Source: an uncultured Streptococcus sp.
GTDB lineage: Bacteria > Bacillota > Bacilli > Lactobacillales > Streptococcaceae
DNA: 10,813 bases
Assembly: GCA_916048115.1 (NCBI GenBank)
Contig: CAJZGQ010000027.1
Span: 1-10,813, forward strand
Direction of reading: 5' to 3'
Shown here: positions 5,946 to 10,813 of the stretch, piece by piece
How positions within the stretch are numbered: the stretch's first letter is position 1
Layout of the letters: every line of letters starts with the position of its first letter
Made by a program: the position numbers and the translations under genes
The notes under the pieces: generated by a model
Databases searched by the model: none
Told to the model about the DNA's origin: nothing
Seen by the model: only the letters and a program-made list of their open reading frames with translations

Positions 5946-7517
5946 ATGGCATTTGAAAGTTTAACCGAACGTTTACAGAACGTCTTTAAAAATCTTCGTA
6001 AGAAAGGGAAAATCTCTGAAGCGGATGTCCAAGAGGCAACCAAAGAAATTCGTCTAGCCCTCTTAGAGGCCGACGTTGCCCTTCCTGTTGTAAAAGACTT
6101 TATCAAACGCGTCCGCGAGCGGGCCGTAGGGCATGAAGTCATTGAAACCCTGAACCCTGCCCAACAAATCGTGAAGATTGTCGATGAAGAATTGACAGCC
6201 ATTTTGGGTTCTGAGACAGCAGACATTATCAAATCTCCAAAAATTCCAACCATTATCATGATGGTCGGTCTTCAAGGGGCTGGTAAAACAACTTTTGCGG
6301 GTAAATTGGCCAATAAATTGGTCAAGGAAGAAAATGCGCGTCCTTTGATGATTGCGGCCGATATCTACCGTCCAGCGGCCATCGACCAGTTGAAGACGCT
6401 TGGTCAGCAGATCAATGTCCCTGTCTTCTCACTTGGTACAGAAGTCCCTGCAGTAGAGATCGTTCGTCAAGGTTTGGAGCAAGCGAGAGCCAACCACAAT
6501 GACTATGTCTTGATCGATACGGCCGGTCGTCTGCAAATCGATGAAAAACTCATGGGCGAGTTGCGGGATGTTAAAGCCCTAGCTGAACCAAATGAAATCC
6601 TTTTGGTTGTCGATGCCATGATTGGTCAAGAAGCAGCCAATGTTGCGCGTGAGTTCAATGAACAACTCGAAGTGACCGGGGTCATCTTGACCAAGATCGA
6701 TGGGGATACCCGTGGTGGTGCAGCCCTTTCTGTCCGTCAGATTACTGGGAAGCCAATCAAGTTCACGGGTACTGGTGAAAAAATCACCGATATCGAAACC
6801 TTTCACCCAGACCGTATGTCTGGTCGGATCCTCGGTATGGGGGATATGCTGACACTGATTGAGAAGGCTTCTCAAGAATACGATGAGAAACGCTCCCTTG
6901 AACTCGCTGAGAAGATGCGGGAAAATACCTTCGATTTCAACGATTTCATTGATCAATTAGACCAAGTTCAAAATATGGGACCAATGGAAGACCTGCTCAA
7001 GATGCTTCCAGGTATGGCCAACAATCCAGCTATGAAGAACCTCAAGGTTGATGAACGAGAGATTGCTCGCAAACGTGCGATCGTATCATCCATGACACCA
7101 GCTGAACGGGAAAATCCAGATCTCTTGAACCCTAGCCGTCGTCGTCGTATTGCTGCTGGATCAGGAAATAGCTTTGTCGAAGTCAACAAATTCATCAAGG
7201 ACTTTAACCAAGCTAAGCAGATGATGCAAGGTGTCCTCTCTGGCGATATGAACAAGATGATGAAACAAATGGGGCTTAATCCAAATAACATGCCGAAGAA
7301 CATGCCTGGTGGAATGCCTGATATGTCTGCCCTCGAAGGCATGATGGGACAAGGTGGCATGCCTGACTTGTCAGCTCTTGGTGGAGGCGCTGGAATGCCT
7401 GATATGAGCCAAATGTTTGGTGGTGGTCTCAAAGGAAAAGCCGGAGAATTTATGATGAAACGGGCAATGAACAAGATGGCCAAACAAATGCGCAAAAATA
7501 AGAAAAAACGGAAATAA
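5946..7517 (+). CDS. ffh: Signal recognition particle protein Ffh (SRP54)
   Basis: GTPase subunit of the signal recognition particle. With scRNA and the receptor FtsY it delivers ribosomes making membrane and secreted proteins to the Sec translocon. The N domain (about 1-95) is followed by the G domain with GLQGAGKTT (108-116), DTAGR (191-195) and TKID (249-252). The methionine-rich M domain (about 300-440) carries SRRRRIAAGSG (397-407), the 4.5S/scRNA-binding helix-turn-helix. The C-terminal tail has three GMPD-x-S repeats and a Lys-rich end (KKKRK). At 523 aa it is longer than the E. coli protein, as usual for streptococci because of this tail. The ATG has AGGAG (5935-5939) 6 nt upstream. 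It is transcribed with ylxM and the small ORF. Nothing is missing or broken. Confidence 0.98.
   Translation: MAFESLTERLQNVFKNLRKKGKISEADVQEATKEIRLALLEADVALPVVKDFIKRVRERAVGHEVIETLNPAQQIVKIVDEELTAILGSETADIIKSPKIPTIIMMVGLQGAGKTTFAGKLANKLVKEENARPLMIAADIYRPAAIDQLKTLGQQINVPVFSLGTEVPAVEIVRQGLEQARANHNDYVLIDTAGRLQIDEKLMGELRDVKALAEPNEILLVVDAMIGQEAANVAREFNEQLEVTGVILTKIDGDTRGGAALSVRQITGKPIKFTGTGEKITDIETFHPDRMSGRILGMGDMLTLIEKASQEYDEKRSLELAEKMRENTFDFNDFIDQLDQVQNMGPMEDLLKMLPGMANNPAMKNLKVDEREIARKRAIVSSMTPAERENPDLLNPSRRRRIAAGSGNSFVEVNKFIKDFNQAKQMMQGVLSGDMNKMMKQMGLNPNNMPKNMPGGMPDMSALEGMMGQGGMPDLSALGGGAGMPDMSQMFGGGLKGKAGEFMMKRAMNKMAKQMRKNKKKRK
7311..7406 (+). repeat. GMPDxS repeats in the Ffh tail
   Basis: Three copies of GMPD(M/L)S occur at residues 456-461, 471-476 and 483-488 of Ffh. 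The first and third share 15 identical bases, GGAATGCCTGATATG, at 7311-7325 and 7392-7406. This looks like internal duplication within the flexible Met/Gly tail. Confidence 0.8.
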
Positions 7518-7519
7518 TC

Positions 7520-7566
7520 GTTTCTAAGAGGGCCTGGAACACACTGTTCTGGGTTCTTTTAGAAAC
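7520..7566 (+). terminator. 22-bp RNA hairpin after ffh, probable partial terminator
   Basis: Bases 7520-7541 pair completely with 7545-7566 around a 3-base CAC loop. Seventeen pairs are Watson-Crick and five are G-U, so the hairpin is unbroken only in the + strand transcript. The inner 12 bp (7530-7541 with 7545-7556) are followed by TTTT (7557-7560), which suits an intrinsic terminator. In the full stem those Ts are themselves paired. No promoter is visible between it and the next gene, so it may be a leaky terminator or an RNA processing or stability element. Confidence 0.65.
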
Positions 7567-7582
7567 TACTACTAGAGGAAAG

Positions 7583-8350
7583 ATGTTAAAAAAACTATTT
7601 CAACAAGTCATTCGTTTCTTTGCAAGATTGTTTTCTTCGCACAGCAAGCCCTTTGAATTCCCAAAAGGGTCAAAGAAACCACCGATTAGACCGATCATCT
7701 TTGTACCTGGAAGTTCAGCCAGTATCCAGCGATTCAACGGAACCATCCGCATGCTCCATCGCTTTTCTAGAAAAAAGCAAAGTCTCTTAAAAATAAAGGT
7801 CAATAAAGATGATTCTATAGAGATGGAAGGAAGACTGAATACGAAAGAGCCGAATCCAATGATTGTGATTGGCTTTGAGAATAATCGTGATGGCTACAGC
7901 AATATCAAGCAGCAAATCGAATCCCTTAAGATTGCTTTAACCTATCTTCTTGATCACTATCATTTTACAGAGTTTAAGGCAGTGGGTCACTCTAATGGTG
8001 GACTGGTTTTGACTGGTTTACTGGAAAGTGGCTTTTTAGAAAAGAAAAAGCTGACCGTGAGCAAGCTTGCTATTATTGGAAGTCCTTACAAATTCAATCA
8101 AGAAATGTTTGACGATTTTCAAAAATGGAAGCACCGCTTAGAAAAAGAAGTAGAAGTTCTTAATTTTGTTGGTAGCTTTGCTGGAAAATCAGATGGCATC
8201 GTTCCTCTCTCTAGTGCACAAGCAGCACAATCTATTTTTGAGAAACAAGCCTATACAGAAGTGAATTTAAACGGTCGCAAGGCCCATCATTCAGCTTTAC
8301 CCACTAATTCAGATCTAGTGAAACAATTAAGTCTATTTTTGAATCTATAG
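7583..8350 (+). CDS. Alpha/beta hydrolase, DUF915-like
   Basis: Predicted serine hydrolase of 255 aa with unknown substrate, resembling the DUF915 lipase/esterase-like family of Firmicutes. The strand IIFVPGSSAS (about 38-47) supplies the oxyanion loop, GHSNGG (135-140) the nucleophile elbow with Ser137, KSDG (202-205) the acid Asp204, and AHHSALPTN (234-242) the catalytic His, most likely His236. The first 20 residues alternate Lys/Arg with Phe/Leu/Ile (KKLFQQVIRFFARLF) and look like an amphipathic membrane-binding helix rather than a cleavable signal peptide (inference). GAGG (7575-7578) lies 4 nt before the ATG. No promoter is evident, so expression may depend on read-through from ffh. A 12-bp terminator follows at once. 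Confidence 0.8.
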   Translation: MLKKLFQQVIRFFARLFSSHSKPFEFPKGSKKPPIRPIIFVPGSSASIQRFNGTIRMLHRFSRKKQSLLKIKVNKDDSIEMEGRLNTKEPNPMIVIGFENNRDGYSNIKQQIESLKIALTYLLDHYHFTEFKAVGHSNGGLVLTGLLESGFLEKKKLTVSKLAIIGSPYKFNQEMFDDFQKWKHRLEKEVEVLNFVGSFAGKSDGIVPLSSAQAAQSIFEKQAYTEVNLNGRKAHHSALPTNSDLVKQLSLFLNL

Positions 8351-8381
8351 AAAATTACATAATTTCGGTTATGTAATTTTT
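8351..8381 (+). terminator. Intrinsic terminator after the alpha/beta hydrolase gene
   Basis: A perfect 12-bp AT-rich stem (8351-8362 with 8369-8380) with loop TTTCGG ends in a run of five Ts. It begins on the base after the stop codon. The stem is A-rich on the left, so it could act on both strands. Confidence 0.8.
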
Positions 8382-8390
8382 GTTTGTCTC

Positions 8391-8419
8391 TTGCAATCCT
8401 TAAGTAAATATGGTACATT
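8391..8419 (+). promoter_or_regulatory. Promoter of the acetyl esterase gene
   Basis: TTGCAA (-35, 8391-8396), a 17-bp spacer and TACATT (-10, 8414-8419) with an upstream TGG giving an extended -10. The expected start is near 8426, leaving a leader of about 29 nt with AAGGAGG (8443-8449) as a strong ribosome site. Confidence 0.7.
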
Positions 8420-8437
8420 TTTGGTAGCGATTACACA
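8420..8437 (+). promoter_or_regulatory. Candidate cre site (CcpA operator)
   Basis: TTTGGTAGCGATTACACA fits the catabolite-responsive element consensus WWTGNAARCGNWNNCAWW at 16 of 18 positions; the mismatches are T for A at position 6 and C for W at position 17. It covers the predicted transcription start, a position where CcpA usually represses. A carbohydrate esterase gene is a natural CcpA target. Prediction only. Confidence 0.5.
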
Positions 8438-8454
8438 TACCTAAGGAGGATTTT

Positions 8455-9438
8455 ATGAAAGATCCTAAATTACTAGAGACAATGAAAGTTTACAAGGGAC
8501 GAGATGACGTTCCTGTTGATTTTGATAGCTTTTGGAATCAAGCATTAGCAAAGATGACTGAACTGCCTGAATACAAGCTTGAAGAACAGGATTTCAGCAT
8601 TCCAAATGTTGCTGGTTATGAATTAACCTTTAAAGGAACCAGAAATGGCCTTGTCTATTCAAGAATGATCCTTCCAAAAACGGATCAAAAAGTTCCAGTG
8701 ATTTTCCATTTTCATGGCTATATGGGACGTTGTTGGGATTGGGCTGATATGTTAGCTTATACAGTAGCCGGCTATGGTGTTGTGTCTATGGACGTGAGAG
8801 GGCAGTCAGGCTATTCAACCGACGGAGATCGCTCGCCATTTGGAAATACGGTAAAAGGACAGATTATCCGCGGAGCCGTGGAAGGTCCGGACCAGCTCTT
8901 TTATAAGGATGTCTACTTAGATCTTTACCAGTTAATTGAAATTGTAGCCAGCCTTCCTCAAGTAGACGACAGCAAACTTGCCAGCTACGGAGCCTCTCAA
9001 GGCGGTGCCCTTGCTCTGGTTGCTGCTGGATTGAATTCCCGAATCCAACGAACGGTAGCCATTTATCCATTCTTATCGGATTTCAGACGGGTATTGGAGA
9101 TCGGGAACACCAGCGAGGCCTATGACGAGCTTTTCCGTTATTTCAAGTTCCATGATCCATTTCATGAAACCGAAGATCGTTTGATGCAGACTTTAGCCTA
9201 TATTGATGTAAAAAACTTTGCGCATCGCATCAAAGGACAGGTTCACATGATTACCGGGCTAGATGATGATGTTTGTTATCCAGAGACACAATTCGCCATT
9301 TATAATCGATTAGAATGTCCAAAAGAGCATTTAATCATGCCAGAATATGCCCACGAAGCTATGAATGTTCAAGTCAATGATCGAGTCTATAATTGGCTCT
9401 GTGGTAGCAAGATTTCCTTTCGATATGTAGAAAAATAA
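8455..9438 (+). CDS. axe1: Acetyl xylan esterase / cephalosporin-C deacetylase (CE7)
   Basis: Carbohydrate esterase family 7 enzyme of 327 aa, an alpha/beta hydrolase that removes acetyl groups from acetylated xylo-oligosaccharides, other sugars and cephalosporin C. The three CE7 hallmarks are present: RGQ (115-117), GASQGG (179-184) with nucleophile Ser181, and HE (300-301) with catalytic His300. Asp271 in GLDDD completes the triad. The length matches known members, which form doughnut-shaped hexamers in the cytoplasm. There is no signal peptide, so imported acetylated sugars are the probable substrates. It is monocistronic, between two terminators, with its own extended -10 promoter and a possible cre site. 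The start is set by the AAGGAGG site 5 nt upstream. Confidence 0.93.
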   Translation: MKDPKLLETMKVYKGRDDVPVDFDSFWNQALAKMTELPEYKLEEQDFSIPNVAGYELTFKGTRNGLVYSRMILPKTDQKVPVIFHFHGYMGRCWDWADMLAYTVAGYGVVSMDVRGQSGYSTDGDRSPFGNTVKGQIIRGAVEGPDQLFYKDVYLDLYQLIEIVASLPQVDDSKLASYGASQGGALALVAAGLNSRIQRTVAIYPFLSDFRRVLEIGNTSEAYDELFRYFKFHDPFHETEDRLMQTLAYIDVKNFAHRIKGQVHMITGLDDDVCYPETQFAIYNRLECPKEHLIMPEYAHEAMNVQVNDRVYNWLCGSKISFRYVEK

Positions 9439-9454
9439 GATAGAGAAGAAAAAC

Positions 9455-9485
9455 AATCAGTAGATCCGTGAGATTTGCTGATTTT
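9455..9485 (+). terminator. Probable terminator after axe1
   Basis: AATCAGTAGATC (9455-9466) pairs with GATTTGCTGATT (9472-9483) around loop CGTGA. Ten pairs are Watson-Crick and two are G-U. The T-tract is short (TTTT, then ATTGTGTTT), so efficiency is uncertain. Confidence 0.6.
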
Positions 9486-9498
9486 ATTGTGTTTAAAA

Positions 9499-9542
9499 GG
9501 GATCTAGTATAGAAAGCGATACAAAACAGTCCTATAGATCCC
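9499..9542. repeat. Inverted repeat upstream of difSL
   Basis: GGGATCTA (9499-9506) and TAGATCCC (9535-9542) form a perfect 8-bp inverted repeat with a 28-base spacer, ending 7 bp before difSL. There is no T-tract, so it is not an obvious terminator. Its left arm overlaps the first copy of the 13-bp direct repeat. Confidence 0.5.
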
Positions 9543-9549
9543 CTATAAC

Positions 9550-9580
9550 ATCTTTCCGAAAAACTATAATTTTCTTGAAA
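9550..9580 (+). other. difSL chromosome dimer resolution site
   Basis: A 31-bp site starting ATCTTTCCGAAAAACTATAA and ending TTTTCTTGAAA matches, from memory, the streptococcal/lactococcal difSL sequence. GAAAA (9559-9563) and TTTTC (9570-9574) form the inner inverted repeat of the two XerS-binding arms. The position just upstream of xerS is the known arrangement in this group. XerS acts here with FtsK to resolve chromosome dimers, placing the window near the replication terminus. Confidence 0.92.
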
Positions 9581-9603
9581 AATATATCTGGCTATGCTAT
9601 ACT
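9575..9603 (+). promoter_or_regulatory. xerS promoter overlapping difSL
   Basis: TTGAAA (-35, 9575-9580) forms the last six bases of difSL. After a 17-bp spacer comes TATACT (-10, 9598-9603) preceded by TGC, an extended -10. The start is expected near 9610, giving a leader of about 22 nt with GGAG at 9622-9625. XerS bound to its right arm would cover the -35, suggesting autoregulation. Confidence 0.75.
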
Positions 9604-9613
9604 ACTAGTATAG
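9597..9613. promoter_or_regulatory. 17-bp palindrome over the xerS -10 box
   Basis: CTATACTA, a central C, and TAGTATAG form a perfect inverted repeat covering the whole -10 hexamer and the predicted transcription start. This is the size and position of a repressor operator. Because it mostly precedes the start site, it is unlikely to act as an RNA hairpin. Confidence 0.55.
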
Positions 9614-9631
9614 AAAGATTTGGAGAAAAAC

Positions 9632-10702
9632 ATGAAACGCGAGATCTTATTAGAACGGATCGATAAACTCAAACAAGTCATGCCTTGGTACGTCTTAGAA
9701 TATTACCAATCAAAACTGGCCGTTCCATATAGTTTTACGACCTTATACGAATACTTAAAGGAATACGATCGATTTTTCACCTGGGTCTTGGAATCTGGTA
9801 TATCAGATGCTGACACCATGGCTAATATCCCTTTAGAGGTTCTGGAGCACATGACCAAGAAAGACATGGAATCCTTTATCCTTTACTTACGTGAACGTCC
9901 TCTGCTCAATGCCAATACGACGAAAAACGGGGTTTCCCAAACAACCATTAACCGTACCCTTTCTGCACTATCTAGTCTCTATAAGTATTTGACTGAGGAA
10001 GTTGAAAATGAGCAAGGGGAACCTTATTTCTACCGCAATGTCATGAAGAAGGTTGCGACCAAGAAAAAGAAAGAAACCTTGGCGGCCCGAGCTGAAAATA
10101 TCAAGCAAAAGCTCTTTTTAGGGGATGAGACAGAAGGTTTCCTCAACTATATCGATCAGGAATACCCTCAAACACTCTCAAATCGCGCCTTATCTTCATT
10201 CAATAAGAATAAAGAGCGTGATTTAGCCATTATCGCACTTCTTCTTGCCTCTGGTGTCCGTTTATCTGAGGCAGTTAACCTTGATCTTAGAGATCTCAAT
10301 CTTAAGATGATGGTGATTGACGTCACTCGAAAAGGTGGAAAACGAGACTCAGTAAATGTTGCTGCCTTTGCTAAACCCTATTTAGAGCAATATCTCGCTA
10401 TTCGAGACAAACGTTATAAGACAGAGAAGACCGATACAGCCCTCTTCTTAACCTTGTATCGAGGTGTTCCAAACCGGATTGATGCTTCTAGTGTTGAAAA
10501 GATGGTGGCCAAGTATTCAGAAGACTTTAAAGTCCGCGTAACCCCCCACAAACTGCGCCATACTCTTGCAACCCGTCTCTATGATGCAACCAAATCCCAA
10601 GTTTTGGTCAGCCACCAGCTGGGACATGCTAGCACACAGGTAACGGACTTGTATACGCATATCGTTAATGACGAACAGAAAAATGCCTTGGATAGTTTAT
10701 AA
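9632..10702 (+). CDS. xerS: Tyrosine recombinase XerS
   Basis: Site-specific recombinase that alone resolves chromosome dimers at difSL in streptococci and lactococci, replacing the XerC/XerD pair and working with FtsK at the division septum. The N-terminal SAM-like core-binding domain spans about residues 1-150. The catalytic domain has the full set: Arg210 (SGVRLSE), Lys234 (RKGGK), His306 and Arg309 (HKLRHT), His332 (LGHAS) and nucleophile Tyr341 (LYTHI). At 356 aa it has the exact XerS length. ATG 9632 is chosen because GGAG (9622-9625) is 6 nt upstream; the in-frame TTG at 9620 overlaps that site and has none of its own. It is monocistronic, with its target site 51 bp upstream. Confidence 0.97.
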   Translation: MKREILLERIDKLKQVMPWYVLEYYQSKLAVPYSFTTLYEYLKEYDRFFTWVLESGISDADTMANIPLEVLEHMTKKDMESFILYLRERPLLNANTTKNGVSQTTINRTLSALSSLYKYLTEEVENEQGEPYFYRNVMKKVATKKKKETLAARAENIKQKLFLGDETEGFLNYIDQEYPQTLSNRALSSFNKNKERDLAIIALLLASGVRLSEAVNLDLRDLNLKMMVIDVTRKGGKRDSVNVAAFAKPYLEQYLAIRDKRYKTEKTDTALFLTLYRGVPNRIDASSVEKMVAKYSEDFKVRVTPHKLRHTLATRLYDATKSQVLVSHQLGHASTQVTDLYTHIVNDEQKNALDSL

Positions 10703-10705
10703 GAC

Positions 10706-10723
10706 ACATAATATAAATTATGT
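10706..10723 (+). other. Short AT-rich hairpin after xerS
   Basis: ACATAAT, loop ATAA, ATTATGT: a perfect 7-bp stem 3 nt after the xerS stop, without a clean T-tract. It shares TTATGTAAT with the terminator at 8351-8381. Probably too weak to terminate alone. Confidence 0.4.
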
Positions 10724-10740
10724 AATGTTTTAGTGCTAGA

Positions 10741-10780
10741 AAAAGAGCGTAGATTTTTTATAGAATCTTACGCTCTTTTA
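10741..10780 (+). terminator. Strong intrinsic terminator of xerS
   Basis: AAAAGAGCGTAGATT (10742-10756) pairs with 10765-10780 through one bulged T; the loop is TTTTATAG. The stem ends in CTCTTTT followed by ATTTTAT. Left-arm As make it potentially bidirectional, serving a convergent gene beyond the window. Confidence 0.85.
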
Positions 10781-10813
10781 TTTTATCTATAAAAATTCGA
10801 TCCAATAATTACG

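Larger units (their letters stand above)
9504..9617 (+). repeat. 13-bp direct repeats flanking difSL
   Basis: CTAGTATAGAAAG occurs exactly at 9504-9516 and again at 9605-9617, 101 bp apart (start to start), one on each side of the dif site. The second copy forms the right half of the palindrome at the xerS -10 box. Shared binding by one protein is a reasonable guess. Confidence 0.7.

Noticed and set aside
5873..6259. 128-codon antisense frame across the start of ffh
   Set aside because: Overlaps the ffh ribosome site and N domain, with no promoter or ribosome site on that strand.
6579..6956. 125-codon antisense frame within ffh
   Set aside because: Mirrors the Ffh GTPase domain, and no initiation signal is seen.
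6968..7495. 175-codon antisense open frame opposite the ffh 3' end
   Set aside because: It is a by-product of the Met/Gly codon pattern of the Ffh M domain; low-complexity protein, no ribosome site, no family resemblance.
7583..8350. The alpha/beta hydrolase as an OleB-like member of the upstream cluster
   Set aside because: It is separated from the cluster by a terminator and the SRP operon, and its motifs fit DUF915-type esterases.
9620..9631. TTG at 9620 as the xerS start
   Set aside because: It overlaps the ribosome site serving ATG 9632, which gives the expected 356-residue protein.
1..10813. CRISPR arrays, tRNA or rRNA genes, insertion sequences
   Set aside because: No regularly spaced repeats, no cloverleaf or rRNA-like sequence and no transposase was found; the only recombinase is the housekeeping XerS.

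Overview
The window looks like a chromosomal segment of a low-GC Gram-positive coccus, most likely an oral Streptococcus of the mitis/sanguinis type. The evidence is the ylxM-ffh pair, the Met/Gly-rich tail of Ffh, a 356-residue XerS recombinase and, just upstream of xerS, a sequence matching the streptococcal/lactococcal dif site (difSL). XerS and difSL resolve chromosome dimers, so this stretch probably lies in the replication terminus region. All genes are on the + strand. The species cannot be fixed from the sequence alone.

Left part (1-5.3 kb): five tightly packed genes with 4, 26 and 35 nt overlaps and one 12 nt gap. They encode a GT1/MGT-type glycosyltransferase, an extended SDR (3-beta-HSD/epimerase type), a metallo-beta-lactamase-fold hydrolase with an AHL-lactonase-like metal set, a PaaK/F390-synthetase-like adenylate-forming enzyme, and a divergent FabH-like ketosynthase III with an intact Cys-His-Asn triad. 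Together they resemble a compact specialised-metabolite or glycolipid pathway: carboxylate activation, condensation, reduction, hydrolysis and glycosylation. The enzyme classes recall the olefin/beta-lactone (Ole) pathway, but the hydrolase fold differs and a glycosyltransferase is added. The product is unknown. The operon ends at a clear intrinsic terminator at 5337-5362 and may begin upstream of the window.

Middle part (5.36-7.57 kb): the SRP operon. An extended -10 promoter starts right at the T-tract of the previous terminator and places the likely transcription start on or next to the ylxM ATG, suggesting a leaderless mRNA. It is followed by ylxM, an unrecognised 71-residue ORF, ffh, and a 22-bp hairpin that is complete only in the + strand RNA.

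Right part (7.58-10.8 kb): a DUF915-like alpha/beta hydrolase with an amphipathic basic N-terminus, then its terminator. Next is a CE7 acetyl xylan esterase/cephalosporin-C deacetylase gene with its own promoter and a candidate cre (CcpA) site. Then comes the difSL-xerS module. The -35 box of the xerS promoter lies within the right end of difSL, and a 17-bp perfect palindrome covers its -10 box. Half of that palindrome is repeated about 100 bp upstream, on the other side of difSL. A strong terminator follows xerS.
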